A model generated the notes under the pieces. That model ran no database searches, was not told the origin of the DNA, and saw only the letters and a program-made list of their open reading frames with translations. From positions 1-64,000 of the forward strand of contig NZ_JAGGLL010000021.1 of the NCBI RefSeq assembly GCF_017874425.1: a stretch of DNA of 64,000 bases, written 5' to 3'. Both the position numbers and the translations under genes were made by a program. Below, in pieces: positions 9,108 through 18,761 of the stretch (position 1 is its first letter; each line of letters starts with the position of its first letter). The DNA is from Clostridium punense (GTDB lineage Bacteria > Bacillota > Clostridia > Clostridiales > Clostridiaceae).

Positions 9108-9235
9108 CTGAATTTTTCCTTTCATAAATTAAACTGTTTTGTTTTTTATAACTTTAACCATAACTCAGTAAGAAACCCTAAGATTACGGCTATTTAAAAA
9201 ACCTTATAAACCCATAAGTTTTTTTACATGCCTAT

Positions 9236-9478
9236 TTACATAAATAAAAATAATACAAACTTCATTACCATGGTTACTAAAAATATTAAGATGCCTATAA
9301 TTAGAATTTTAATACTTTTATTCTGAACCAGTTTTTCACCATCAGATATTAAGTCATCGTCACTTATTTTTCTGTGTTCTTTTAGTGTTTTCTTAAATCT
9401 GAGAATTGCAATACCTATCATGGTAAGCCCTAATAGTTCTATAGCAAAAAATACAATATTAAATATGCTCCTAAGCAC
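9236..9478 (-). CDS. Small two-TM membrane protein, GTG start
   Basis: An 80-residue protein with two membrane helices (about residues 6-26 and 57-78) joined by a charged linker. It starts at GTG (9478) behind a consensus GAGGAGG seven bases away, which is what makes this small gene convincing. Its 5' end and upstream region have a degenerate second copy at about 12238-12358. Function unknown. Confidence 0.6.
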   Translation of the reverse strand: MLRSIFNIVFFAIELLGLTMIGIAILRFKKTLKEHRKISDDDLISDGEKLVQNKSIKILIIGILIFLVTMVMKFVLFLFM

Positions 9479-9616
9479 TGCAGTTCCTCCTCGAATTCCT
9501 ATTGTTTTTTAACTTATCTTCCGGTTCTTAAACTTATAGTAAATGAACACCTTAAGAAGAAAGCGAAGTGAAAAACTTCTAACTATTCTTATTTTATAGT
9601 TATCACGTATCAAGAG

Positions 9617-10267
9617 TTATTTGTTAAATTTTAAGAGTAATATTTTTGGTACACTGGAGCTATCATTAGAAAGTTGCGGCTCGTATAATAGTCTCAAATT
9701 AAATCCAACATTTAGCATACAATTGATTGTAGTGCTTAATGTTTTATGCCAAAAAGTAATTGGTTTCCCTAAATGTTCACTTAACATTTCTTGATATGGA
9801 CCTTCATTAAAATAATCTTTTAATCCAAAACATGGATGCAAAATAGAAATTAAAAATTCACCACCTGGTTTTAATACACGATAAGCTTCCTTTATAGCCG
9901 CTTCAAGATTTTCTACTGCCATTAAACACATGGCTGATACAACGAAATCAAATTTTTCATCTTCAATTCCTTCTAAAAAACAAGCATCTCTTACATAATA
10001 TTCAATTTCCTTAGCCTGGTTTTGTTTTAATGCTTCATTGATTAAGTTTTCGCAATAGTCTACTCCTATTACTATAGCTCCTTTACTTGCAAATAATCTC
10101 GAATATCCACCTTCTCCACACCCTAAGTCAAGTATTCTTTTCTCGTTTATATCACCAAGAATTTTTAATGTCTCTGGTATTAATATATCTGTTCTAACTT
10201 GATTAATTTTTAAAGATTCTAGCCATTCATTTGAAGCATTGTCGCATTCATTTAAAATATCATTCAT
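9617..10267 (-). CDS. Class I SAM-dependent methyltransferase
   Basis: A 216-residue methyltransferase with motif I ILDLGCGEGGYSRLFASKGA (about residues 41-60), acidic residue in VIGVDYCENLI and motif IV FDFVVSAMCLMAVEN, followed by the Methyltransf_11-type segment RVLKPGGEFLISILHPC. The substrate is unknown. GGGGG lies eight bases before the ATG. It stands alone, with about 660 bp of non-coding DNA before the next gene. Confidence 0.88.
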   Translation of the reverse strand: MNDILNECDNASNEWLESLKINQVRTDILIPETLKILGDINEKRILDLGCGEGGYSRLFASKGAIVIGVDYCENLINEALKQNQAKEIEYYVRDACFLEGIEDEKFDFVVSAMCLMAVENLEAAIKEAYRVLKPGGEFLISILHPCFGLKDYFNEGPYQEMLSEHLGKPITFWHKTLSTTINCMLNVGFNLRLLYEPQLSNDSSSVPKILLLKFNK

Positions 10268-10813
10268 CTATTTTTCCCCCATCGATATAAATAATTTTTG
10301 CTTTACAATACAATCTTTCTCGTGGATAGATCTTTTTAAAAGAAGTTGTCCTATTTTTGTTCATTTATCATATTTTCCTCATAATTATCTCCCATAGTAA
10401 AAATTATCTCTTCGGTACTTAGTTATTTATATACTTTTATATAGTAAGAGATGATTCATTGTTAGCATTTATATATATTTATGGACTCCCCTATATGGTT
10501 TCGTGATTGAATTGTAACTTAATCATATCCACAATCTCTTAAGGTAACCACCGTAGGACTCACTTATAGGTTAAGATATAACTCTGTACCCTAATAAATA
10601 GCTTATACTAATTATATAGTTACCCATTAAATCTACAATAACTTTATAGCTTGTTTTAGATCATTTTTATGAAGCTTTTAAGTTTTCATGTGTTTTTTTA
10701 TTCAATTTAAACTTAAATAGAAAACACATGAATTGAAGAAATGTATTTAATACTTAATTCGAGTTATTTATACTTTCAGAAATAATTACCTAGCAATATA
10801 ATTTCTTTAAGTG
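10268..10813. other. Intergenic region, no gene seen
   Basis: About 550 bp between a minus-strand methyltransferase and the plus-strand MerR-type gene. No open frame resembles a protein family. The region would hold the methyltransferase promoter; the MerR-type promoter is annotated separately. Confidence 0.4.
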
Positions 10814-10844
10814 TTGACCCTCACATGATGTCATAGTGTAATAT
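10814..10844 (+). promoter_or_regulatory. MerR-type promoter with 19-bp spacer and dyad operator
   Basis: TTGACC (10814-10819) and TAATAT (10839-10844) are separated by 19 bp, the stretched spacing characteristic of MerR-family-activated promoters. The spacer contains the dyad ATGA-TG-TCAT flanked by CAC and GTG, as expected for a MerR/TipA operator. It precedes the regulator gene at 10937, suggesting autoregulation. Confidence 0.75.
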
Positions 10845-10936
10845 AAAAATAAAGGTTGAAGATATAAGCTAAAACTCATAGCCGGCAGAGTATTAGGTGA
10901 TATTCTCATCTTAATTTTAAACTTGGAGGTATGTAC

Positions 10937-11626
10937 ATGAGAACAGTAAAACAAGTTTCGGACCTTACAGGGATAAGTGTGCGCATGCTGCATTACTACG
11001 ATGAAATTGGATTATTAAAACCAAGTGCTGTTACAGATGCAGGCTACAGACTTTATGACAATGAAGCTCTTTTAACCCTACAACAAATTTTATTTTTTAA
11101 AGAACTTGATATACCACTAAAACAAGTTAAAGAAATTATGGATGGTCCACATTTTGATAAAATGCAGGCTCTTGAAAATCAAAAAAAACTACTCCTTATA
11201 AAACGGAATAGATTAAATGGTTTGGTAGAGCTTATAGATAAAACCTTAAAAGGAGAAAATACAATGAGCTTTAGAGAATTTGATATGAGCGAATATTATA
11301 ATATACTAGAGGAATTTAAGAATGAAAATAGTGACAAAGTAATTAGTCAGTGGGGAAGTATAGATAAATTTGATGAAATCATTGAAATAATAAAATCTAA
11401 GGAAGCAAAGCTTGTGAACATGGCTTTGGAGGAATATGGAAGTATAGAAAAGTATACTGATGCTGTAAAGAAAAACTTGAATAATAGTGTGGTAATAACT
11501 AAAGCAGCACAAATTGATGAGTTTAAAAAGGATTTTCTTTGTGACAATCACCCAAGGTTAAAAGAATTATTTAAAACTCTTGTAGCTGACTTAAGTAAAG
11601 ATCCTTCTTCAAAGGAAATTCAATAA
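10937..11626 (+). CDS. MerR-family regulator, TipA-like, ended by a premature stop
   Basis: The N-terminal winged helix is a classical MerR domain (VKQVSDLTGISVRMLHYYDE, then GYRLYDNEAL) followed by the dimerisation helix. The remainder is the start of a TipAS-like drug-recognition domain (WGSIDKFDEIIEII onward). The frame ends at TAA 11624-11626 in the middle of a helix, and the same frame continues with matching protein sequence to 12109. A GAA-to-TAA change would explain it: the repeat copy downstream reads SKEAQE where this one reads SKEIQ-stop. Start at the ATG at 10937, with GGAGG seven bases upstream. The shortened product keeps its DNA-binding half. Function inferred: drug-responsive activator of its own promoter. 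Confidence 0.8.
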   Translation: MRTVKQVSDLTGISVRMLHYYDEIGLLKPSAVTDAGYRLYDNEALLTLQQILFFKELDIPLKQVKEIMDGPHFDKMQALENQKKLLLIKRNRLNGLVELIDKTLKGENTMSFREFDMSEYYNILEEFKNENSDKVISQWGSIDKFDEIIEIIKSKEAKLVNMALEEYGSIEKYTDAVKKNLNNSVVITKAAQIDEFKKDFLCDNHPRLKELFKTLVADLSKDPSSKEIQ

Positions 11627-11683
11627 ATTGCTAATGAAATAACTAATACAACTAAAAAGGATTATGAGGTTTTTAGAGCTGAC

Positions 11684-12109
11684 ATGGGAGAAGATTATTG
11701 GTATACTATAGTACAACTTTTCTTAGTATTTCCTATGTGGATAGAAGAAGTTGATAAAAAATATGGTAGTGGTACATCTAATTTTATTGGAAAAGCTTTA
11801 AAAGCTTATTTGGGAGATTATGAACCTAAATTAGACAAGCTATATAAAAACCTTACTGCGGACTTAAGTAAAAACCCTTTATCAAAGGAAGCCCAAGAAA
11901 TTATTTCTCATATAGTAGATGAGACACAAAGGCAACATGAAGTCTTAAAAGTAGAAGTAGGAGAAAATTATTGGAGCTACCAAGCAGACCAGTATTTATC
12001 AGAACCTATTTTAATTAAAACTCTGGATAATAAATATGGCAGTGGTGCATCTAAGTTTATTGGAGAAGCTCTAAAGTTTTATGCAAAAAATAATAAGAAT
12101 CAATTATAA
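11684..12109 (+). pseudogene. C-terminal TipAS-like continuation of the interrupted MerR regulator
   Basis: This frame is exactly in phase with the regulator at 10937 and separated from it by one TAA plus 19 open codons, so it is most simply the second half of the same gene. No good ribosome site precedes the internal ATG at 11684. It contains an internal repeat of about 85 residues: EEVDKKYGSGTSNFIGKAL is echoed by KTLDNKYGSGASKFIGEAL, and LVADLSKDPSSKE in the first half by LTADLSKNPLSKE here. An uninterrupted protein would have about 390 residues, roughly 140 more than an ordinary TipA-like regulator, because of this duplication. Confidence 0.7.
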
Positions 12110-12237
12110 ATGTCATGTTAAGTAAACCATAATAAAATAAAGTCCTATTTACTCTATAGCTTCCAATTTGTATTTTTCCCTAAAAGGGCAATATGAACTG
12201 GAAGCTATTCTAATCATAGTAGGTCTTAGTAAGGGTA

Positions 12238-12358
12238 CAGCAAAAAAATATAATACTAAGTGCACTCTTTAGCACTGCAGTTTCTGATTAAATTTTTATT
12301 GATTTTTCAACCTAGTTCACAGGTTATTAAGCTTGCAATAAATGAACACCTTAAGAAG
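12238..12358 (-). pseudogene. Degenerate duplicate of the 5' end and upstream region of the gene at 9236
   Basis: Compare with 9441-9559: both have AGCAAAAAATA..., a stretch ending AGCACTGCAGTT at the start-codon region, and an identical 18-bp word AATGAACACCTTAAGAAG (9542-9559 and 12341-12358). The copy has lost the ribosome site and coding frame. Confidence 0.55.
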
Positions 12359-12384
12359 ATTACGAATTAATTAAACTGCTATGT

Positions 12385-13302
12385 TTATTTTGCAGCCTCA
12401 ATAATCCAGTCAACTATATAATTAAATCTTTCTGATGTAAGTGCATGACCACCTTCATATTGTTTAATACTAATTTGTTGCCCTGCATTACATTTTTTAT
12501 ATTCCTTTTCTGCCTTTTTATAGATATCCATTGCATCTTTGGAGTATTTATCTTCTGTTGCTGATACAATTAGAAATTTAGTTGGGCAAATCTCGCATAC
12601 TACATCATCAATATCATAATATCTCATAAAATTTGGTATAACACTTGCCATTTCAATACCAACATTGTTCTTAATTCTGTTTCTAAATGTTGCGGCACTA
12701 CCGCTAGCACAAGCATAATGTATTCTTTTATCAAATGCAGTAAGGTAAATCGTTGTATTACCTCCATATGAATGGCCTAAACAACCTATTTTATTATAAT
12801 CAACGCAATCCAATCCATTTAACACACTGATTGCTCCTATTGCATCTTCAATTACTGTTTTTGCCAGAGTCTCACCTGTGAGTATTCCGTAGCACATTGT
12901 AAGAAAATGCTGCCAGTCATCATCTTCATCATTTTTATTGATTCCTGAGGCATTAACTCTTCTATCCTCAAAACACAATGAATCTGGCGCGATGACAACA
13001 AATCCCCTCTGTGCAAGTGCAGGACCAAATGCTTGAAGAGGATTCCCAGCAAGACCGCAAACTTCACTCTTGCCAAGATTTCTTTCTCTGTTATGTTGAT
13101 GATTTATTAAAACTGCTGGGTGCTTTCCTTCTCCATCTGGCAAAAGCAAAAAGGCACTGTTTTTACGTCCATGTACGAAATATTGAATAAGTTCCCTTCT
13201 GTATCCATTACATTGGAATGTTTCTAAAACCTCATAATCTATTCTGCTATTCACAGGCTTCAAGTCAATAAGTTTTACCATCTCTTTACTATTTATACTC
13301 AT
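12385..13302 (-). CDS. Alpha/beta hydrolase (dienelactone hydrolase / acetyl-esterase type)
   Basis: About 305 residues with an alpha/beta hydrolase core: oxyanion region AVLINHQHN, nucleophile elbow GHSYGGNTTIY (Ser), probable acid in VSATEDKYSKD and catalytic His in YEGGHALTSERF near the C-terminus. The layout resembles the dienelactone hydrolase/acetyl xylan esterase group. No signal peptide. I start at the ATG at 13302 because AAGGAGG sits five bases before it; the ATG at 13326 would place that site within the gene. Substrate unknown. Confidence 0.85.
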   Translation of the reverse strand: MSINSKEMVKLIDLKPVNSRIDYEVLETFQCNGYRRELIQYFVHGRKNSAFLLLPDGEGKHPAVLINHQHNRERNLGKSEVCGLAGNPLQAFGPALAQRGFVVIAPDSLCFEDRRVNASGINKNDEDDDWQHFLTMCYGILTGETLAKTVIEDAIGAISVLNGLDCVDYNKIGCLGHSYGGNTTIYLTAFDKRIHYACASGSAATFRNRIKNNVGIEMASVIPNFMRYYDIDDVVCEICPTKFLIVSATEDKYSKDAMDIYKKAEKEYKKCNAGQQISIKQYEGGHALTSERFNYIVDWIIEAAK

Positions 13303-13527
13303 ACTACCTCCTTCTAATAAATACAAATTTATACTTTTTCGATATACGGATTTTATTTACTTCGACTTAGATTGCAAGTGTGTCTTTCTATAAAAATATT
13401 TTGTATTAAGTTTACTGTAGATTATGCTTATTAGGTGCTAATGTGAAAAATCGTTATTTGCACAATTAATTGATCTACCTTGCTCGTGAAGTCACCAAGT
13501 TTTGTTGCTATTTTCATCTATGACATC

Positions 13528-14001
13528 TCATATTTCATTTAGGTTGTATGACATTGGTGTTTTCCAAGGAGTATTAATGTTTTTTTCTGTTTCAATAATT
13601 GTAAATCCAAAATGTTTATAAAATAACAAACCATTTGGTGAAGAATTTAACACAATTTTATTAAAACCGCTTATCTTCAGCTCACAAACCATTCTGCTCA
13701 TCAAGTCGGTTGCAATACCTTGACGTTGATAATCACTGTCAACAAACATCAAAGAGATTCAATTGTTTCCGTATGTCTCGATGATGCCAATGACTTTTTT
13801 GTCATCCAAAGCAACAAACATCAGGCGGTTACCCGAAAGATAAATATCAGGATTTGCAATTCTTTCTTCAATAGATAAGCGCATACGTTCTGTGTGCTCT
13901 GGGCCATAGTCCAGCGAGTCATATTCCATAAATACACGTAGTGCAAGGTCAAGAGCAGAGCGAATATCCTCAGCTGTTGCTTGCCTTATTTGATAGTTCA
14001 T
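13528..14001 (-). pseudogene. GNAT acetyltransferase interrupted by an in-frame TGA
   Basis: The upstream frame (13759-14001) encodes a typical GNAT N-terminus (IRQATAEDIRSALDLALRVF through MFVALDDKKVIGIIETYG) and ends at TGA 13759-13761. The same frame continues at once with ISLMFVDSDYQRQGIATDLM, the acetyl-CoA-binding segment, and runs to 13528. The two parts make one normal-length (about 156-residue) acetyltransferase broken by a single nonsense codon. The N-terminal part cannot bind acetyl-CoA alone, and the C-terminal part has no ribosome site, so the gene is probably inactive unless the stop is read through or is a sequencing error. Confidence 0.85.
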
Positions 14002-14234
14002 TTTACTGCCTCCTATTCCTTAACTTGATAATGTTATGAATATTACCTCTAACTAACTTTCCATATTTTCTTATAATAACATTGCACCGTCTAATATAAA
14101 TAATCTGTAGTTCACACTTATCTACCACTATGTCTTATTTCCACCTGAAGTAATCCTCAATCATAGTTTTAAAAATGTGATAAGACCACTTCATAAAACC
14201 CTTTACTAAATAAAGAGCTTCAACTTTTATTAAA

Positions 14235-15398
14235 TTATAGATTTGAATCTTTTAGACTCTTATCAAAAGCTTTAATAAGCTCTGGATAAAACTCTTTAAA
14301 ACTTTTATATTTATCTCTGTTCTTTTCAAAGTCTTCAAGCTTTTTAGTTAGTTCATCAATGTATTGGAATCCTCTGTTCTTTTCATTAGCAATTACTTTT
14401 TCATATGCCTCACTACCAGAATTAATATAGGTAATCCTAGCTACAACTGCCCTAACTATATGCTCATTAACACTTATATCCCAACTTGAATAGGCTTGCT
14501 TAGCCATTTTATCCTGAATAGGTTCGTAGAGCTTTTTATATTTATTAACTTCTGCTATATTCTCTTCAGTTAGAGAATTTACAAAGGAATGGCTGAATTC
14601 ATGTAAAGCAAGGTATCTAAAGCCTTCTTCATCTCCAAACATAGGGATATTGCCCTTCAATGAGTTAGGCCCCTCTATGCTGTAGAGATCATATAAACCA
14701 TTTTCATTTTCAATACTTGGTCCAAAGCCTCCATTATGAAACATAGGAGCTAAAATTATATTATAACTATTTTGTTTCATACCATAGTACTGCTCTAAGT
14801 AGCTTATATAGTTGCTCTTTCCCATAACCTCTGCATTTTTTTCCACTACTGAATTATAAAAGTCTCTATGACTATTAAAAAACTCTTGAAACTTTGTATC
14901 CACTGCAAAATTTTTAAGTTCCTTAGCCAGCTTATTTAATGACTCTTTTGTTGCCCTGCTTTTAAGCTCTTCATTAAAGTCTTGTTTAATTTCTATATTT
15001 ATAGGATTTGATAGATAAAGCATTGCAGTTGGTGGCGCATCAAAGGAAAAACCTGACCTGCTCATGGTATCAAACTGCTTCACAGCTTCATGTTTTGAAA
15101 AACTTGAAAAGTATTTCATTATATCGTCCTTATAGTTAAAACTCATATTAGTTATTAAGTCAAATTGTTGGTCATAGGTTCCTAAAGCTTGAACAACAGC
15201 TAGAAGCTCCATTCTTGGGTCAATCATTACATTTATTCCATTAACATTTTTAACTACTGGTTTTAAACTCTCCTCAACTACTGAGGTTGAATTTTTTGTA
15301 GCTACCTCAGTAACCTTTGGTTTCCTTAGCTTAATAAAACATCCCCCTGCTATAACTATTAATATTAAAATTATTAAACCATATTTAAACTTTCTCAT
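14235..15398 (-). CDS. DUF4932-type lipoprotein with HExxH motif
   Basis: A 387-residue exported protein: basic N-terminus, hydrophobic helix (LIILILIVIAGGC) and a lipobox-like IAGGC, so it is likely attached to the outer face of the membrane. The central region carries LHEFSHSFVNSLTEE near residues 262-276, a zinc-peptidase HExxH motif, and the whole resembles the DUF4932 family of predicted metallopeptidases. Later Glu residues could complete a gluzincin-like site. No known substrate. It stands alone on the minus strand, with no obvious operon partner. Confidence 0.75.
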   Translation of the reverse strand: MRKFKYGLIILILIVIAGGCFIKLRKPKVTEVATKNSTSVVEESLKPVVKNVNGINVMIDPRMELLAVVQALGTYDQQFDLITNMSFNYKDDIMKYFSSFSKHEAVKQFDTMSRSGFSFDAPPTAMLYLSNPINIEIKQDFNEELKSRATKESLNKLAKELKNFAVDTKFQEFFNSHRDFYNSVVEKNAEVMGKSNYISYLEQYYGMKQNSYNIILAPMFHNGGFGPSIENENGLYDLYSIEGPNSLKGNIPMFGDEEGFRYLALHEFSHSFVNSLTEENIAEVNKYKKLYEPIQDKMAKQAYSSWDISVNEHIVRAVVARITYINSGSEAYEKVIANEKNRGFQYIDELTKKLEDFEKNRDKYKSFKEFYPELIKAFDKSLKDSNL

Positions 15399-15582
15399 GA
15401 TAATTCCCCACTTTATAAATTGTTTTATTTTTATATAATTTTACCTATAATTAAGTTACACCACTAGAAACTAAACCCATAAATTACCATTACCATAATA
15501 TTGCAAAACAAAATTCTAAGTACCATTTTTTATAAATAACTAGGTAATATCCATTTACATAAACAATTAGCACATAAGATCT

Positions 15583-16827
15583 TTATTTATTTCCAATAAG
15601 GTAAACTAGCCCATTTGCCAAGGTTTCCCCCCAACTTAAATAATCATGTCCACCTTTAAACTCTGAGTATTCAACCTGATACCCTTTAGAAAGAAGTACA
15701 TCTTTCATTATTATGTTTGGTTTTATCATCCTATTTCCCTCAAGGGTTCCTACTTCTAAGTAAAACTTTAAGTTCAGCTTTTCTTTTTCTTTAAATAAAT
15801 TACTAATCCAAGTTTCCTGAAATTCTTCTTTTGAGTTCACATTTTCAGGAGTCCATCCAGGACACCACCAAAAGGACCCTGATTGGGATAAAACATTACC
15901 AAATACCTCTGATTTCATTAGACCTAAGTAAGTAGCAGCCAATCCTCCTAAGCTAAGACCACCTATTATGGAATCCTCTGACTTATAGGAAACATTATAT
16001 CTTTCTCTCACATAGGGAACTATTTCCTCAGCTATAAAACTAGTAAAATCCTTATTACAGGACAGCATCTCAAATCTATTGTCCTTACTTTCTATAAAAA
16101 CTGTTACTATAGGTGCTATTTGCTTTTCATAAATCAGGTTGTCCAATAATGAAGGTGTTAAAAGCCCATGAACGTATTCAAAGCCATCAGTCAAAACTAG
16201 CATTTTATAGGGTTCTTCTTCTTTTGAATATCCTCCAGGAGTATAAATCCACACTCTATACTCATCATTTAAAATCTTACTTTTATATCTAAGCATTTCT
16301 AAGTTTCCACTAGGAATATCTTCCCTTTTTACAGACCACATCTTAGGCTCTGCTTTAGGAAGTTCAACCATATTGCATGTCCAGGGCTGTGAATTTGGAG
16401 TTTCTTCATCCTTTGGAACTAAAACCTTTTGCTTTGCCAATGGATCAATTCTTATACATTCTTCATTTCTTTTTTGCCAATCTTCATTTAAAGGATCATT
16501 TACAGTTAAAAAGTATCTAAATCTTAAATCATTTCTTACTTTAAAGGTCTTATACCAAATATCAGTATCTTGAATCCTATCCATTTTATTCTTTTCGTAA
16601 TCTAGTCCTAGACCTCCATCAAGAACTACAACATTTTCAACTTCGTTGTCCCCTTCATATAAAAACGTAATTAGTACATTATCAGTATCTCCCTGGATTT
16701 CTTCAATAATTGGTGTATTATTTTCTTTGATTTCTTTCCAAAATTCATCTATATCCTTTTTATTTCCGTCCAAAATGCTTCTTTTAAAATTATTAATTTT
16801 TTCACTTTCAAAATTCATGCTATTCAC
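15583..16827 (-). CDS. Enterochelin-esterase-like alpha/beta hydrolase
   Basis: About 414 residues. The N-terminal 130 form a beta-rich domain like that of Fes-type esterases (ITFLYEGDNEVENVVVLDGG), and the rest is an esterase-D/Fes catalytic domain: nucleophile SIIGGLSLGGLAATYLG and catalytic His in FKGGHDYLSWGETL. Fes-type enzymes open ferric catecholate siderophores, but many relatives are general esterases, and no siderophore genes are nearby. No signal peptide. Start: GTG at 16827 with AGAGGGG seven bases upstream; an in-frame TTG at 16848 and an ATG nine bases downstream are alternatives. Confidence 0.82.
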   Translation of the reverse strand: MNSMNFESEKINNFKRSILDGNKKDIDEFWKEIKENNTPIIEEIQGDTDNVLITFLYEGDNEVENVVVLDGGLGLDYEKNKMDRIQDTDIWYKTFKVRNDLRFRYFLTVNDPLNEDWQKRNEECIRIDPLAKQKVLVPKDEETPNSQPWTCNMVELPKAEPKMWSVKREDIPSGNLEMLRYKSKILNDEYRVWIYTPGGYSKEEEPYKMLVLTDGFEYVHGLLTPSLLDNLIYEKQIAPIVTVFIESKDNRFEMLSCNKDFTSFIAEEIVPYVRERYNVSYKSEDSIIGGLSLGGLAATYLGLMKSEVFGNVLSQSGSFWWCPGWTPENVNSKEEFQETWISNLFKEKEKLNLKFYLEVGTLEGNRMIKPNIIMKDVLLSKGYQVEYSEFKGGHDYLSWGETLANGLVYLIGNK

Positions 16828-16994
16828 AATAAATCCCCTCTTTATCAACGGTTAAGTTCAAGTTTTTAAAGGTTCAATAAGATCCTTTCATATAACTTTT
16901 TAGTAAATAAGTTCCTTATAAATTATATTTTACCATGTAGTTAATGTAAAAATATACCTTCAATCTTTGATTATTTACACAGATAAAAAAATAA

Positions 16995-17049
16995 AGACAG
17001 TTTACAGTTAATACTTTAATTTAATTAAAGCTTTAGCTGCAAACTGTCT
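16995..17049 (-). terminator. Terminator, probably of the sigma/anti-sigma operon
   Basis: AGACAGTTT (16995-17003) pairs with AAACTGTCT (17041-17049), and the arms continue imperfectly inward as a long hairpin. In minus-strand sense it is followed by CTTTATTTTTTTATC. Confidence 0.65.
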
Positions 17050-17113
17050 ATAGGCTTCATAAGTAACCGTTTAATCTATTATGCATGAATGAATTTCATG
17101 CCCAAAAGGTCTT

Positions 17114-17167
17114 AAGGGAACCAGGATAGGCTCATGTATAATTTAAGCTTTAATTCTGGTTCCCTAT
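17114..17167 (-). other. Hairpin downstream of the anti-sigma gene
   Basis: AGGGAACCAG and CTGGTTCCCT form a 10-bp inverted repeat with a loop of about 30 bases. It lacks an obvious U-run, so it may be a processing or pause structure ahead of the terminator at 16995. Confidence 0.5.
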
Positions 17168-17275
17168 TTGATTGAATTTTATTATAGTTATTAAATAATA
17201 ATTATCCAATGATTGATAGGTGCTATTTCCTTCAATTATCCTATAGCAATCCTACTTCTGCCTTTACTATTATCT

Positions 17276-18760
17276 TTAATTATTAAGATCAATGTCTATT
17301 TTATACTTATCATCAATTTCAGGTTCCTCCATAATAGGAAGTGCTATTTTGTATTTCTTGCTTTGATCTAAAGGAGGAAGTTTTACTGATGCAATTCTCT
17401 CCTCCACATCTTCAAGCACCGCCATAGGTCCATCAAATTCTGTCCCTATATCATTAAAATCTTCATCTAAAATTTCCACAAAATTAATCTTTCCAAATGG
17501 ATATGCGCTGCTACCTTCCAGCTTGAAAGTGATTTTAGTTTCTTTGTCTGTTGCCTCAATACCCTTTATAAGGGCTGTGCTGTTTTCCCCTACTTTTATT
17601 ACCTTATTAACAAGGTTACCTAAGGTTTCAAATTCCCTAGCTTTATCAATATTATAAACATGAGTAACCTTAGCCCAACCATACCCCTCAGATTTTTCCT
17701 TTTCTGTTGCAGCCCTTGATTTTGTTACAACCTCCTGTGGAATGTTTAAATCAGTGCTACTAACTGTAGTTTGTAATATTTGATATTTAATACCCTCTAT
17801 CTCCTTGGTCTTATCTTCCGATTTCTTTAACACAGGTACAACAGTTAGTGATTTTACATTTGACAAGTTATTGATTATATTTATACTTCCTTCATATCTC
17901 TCCTCGTTAGAGTGACCACTTCCCTGGGTAGTTTGCAATATTCTTCCTTTATCATCCATAACAACAAAGTTATATATACCAGTATTATGAAATTCACTTT
18001 TATTTAAATTATCGAAAACTCCTGTGTAATTTATTGTATTTCCCAAAGGACTTATAACCAGTTTTTCAAGCTTTAAGGTGCTACTTGGCAACTTAATGGT
18101 TTTATCTAGATTTAAATCCTTTGACTTTGTTGAGTCATCTGCCTTTGAGACCTTAAATTTAAATTCCCAAGGCCCTTTTACCTCGTCTACCCAAGGAATA
18201 TTTATTTTAACATCGACTTCCTCAGATAGCTCCATATTCGAAACATTTGCATAGGTTATGATAATAAGTTTATTATCACCTATTTTTTTATCCTTCTCAC
18301 TATATGAAGCTACTGATTCACCATTTAAACTTATAAAGCCCATATCTACTCTATTTTCACTAAGATTCTCCCCTTCAACTATTGAAGTTATTGCCAAGGT
18401 ATTATCATCAATTACAATTTCATCTATTGTAACTTTTATGCCGTTGTTCTCTGCAGTCTTGTTCACACTAGTTGAAAACTGCTCAAATTGTTCCAACTGC
18501 TCCCCCATGTTACCATGCTTCACAAGTTTGAAAATAGATTCCATTCCTGGGATTGCTTTTACTATTTCAGGATTCATAACCCCTGCAGCTGTTGTTATAA
18601 ATACTGCTGCTGTAGCTGCAACTGCTATGTTTTTATATTTATTTCTAGAACTACCCTTTTTCTGCTTCTCTCTTCGACCTCTTTCAATTCCCTTTTTAAC
18701 TGCTAAATCTATGCCTTCTGGTATTTTAATATCATTTATTAAACTATCTATATTCTCCAT
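17276..18760 (-). CDS. DUF4179-domain anti-sigma factor, membrane-anchored
   Basis: A 494-residue single-pass membrane protein. Residues 1-45 are cytoplasmic and charged, as expected of a sigma-binding region; a membrane helix (IAVAATAAVFITTAAGVM) is near residues 47-65; the remaining 420 residues would be extracytoplasmic and begin with the DUF4179 segment (EIVKAIPGMESIFKLVKHG). The ATG follows the sigma-factor stop codon by one base, with GGAGAG inside the end of the sigma gene, so the two are translationally coupled. By analogy with RsiV/RsiX-like proteins it should hold the ECF factor inactive until an envelope signal arrives. Confidence 0.85.
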   Translation of the reverse strand: MENIDSLINDIKIPEGIDLAVKKGIERGRREKQKKGSSRNKYKNIAVAATAAVFITTAAGVMNPEIVKAIPGMESIFKLVKHGNMGEQLEQFEQFSTSVNKTAENNGIKVTIDEIVIDDNTLAITSIVEGENLSENRVDMGFISLNGESVASYSEKDKKIGDNKLIIITYANVSNMELSEEVDVKINIPWVDEVKGPWEFKFKVSKADDSTKSKDLNLDKTIKLPSSTLKLEKLVISPLGNTINYTGVFDNLNKSEFHNTGIYNFVVMDDKGRILQTTQGSGHSNEERYEGSINIINNLSNVKSLTVVPVLKKSEDKTKEIEGIKYQILQTTVSSTDLNIPQEVVTKSRAATEKEKSEGYGWAKVTHVYNIDKAREFETLGNLVNKVIKVGENSTALIKGIEATDKETKITFKLEGSSAYPFGKINFVEILDEDFNDIGTEFDGPMAVLEDVEERIASVKLPPLDQSKKYKIALPIMEEPEIDDKYKIDIDLNN

Positions 18761-18761
18761 A

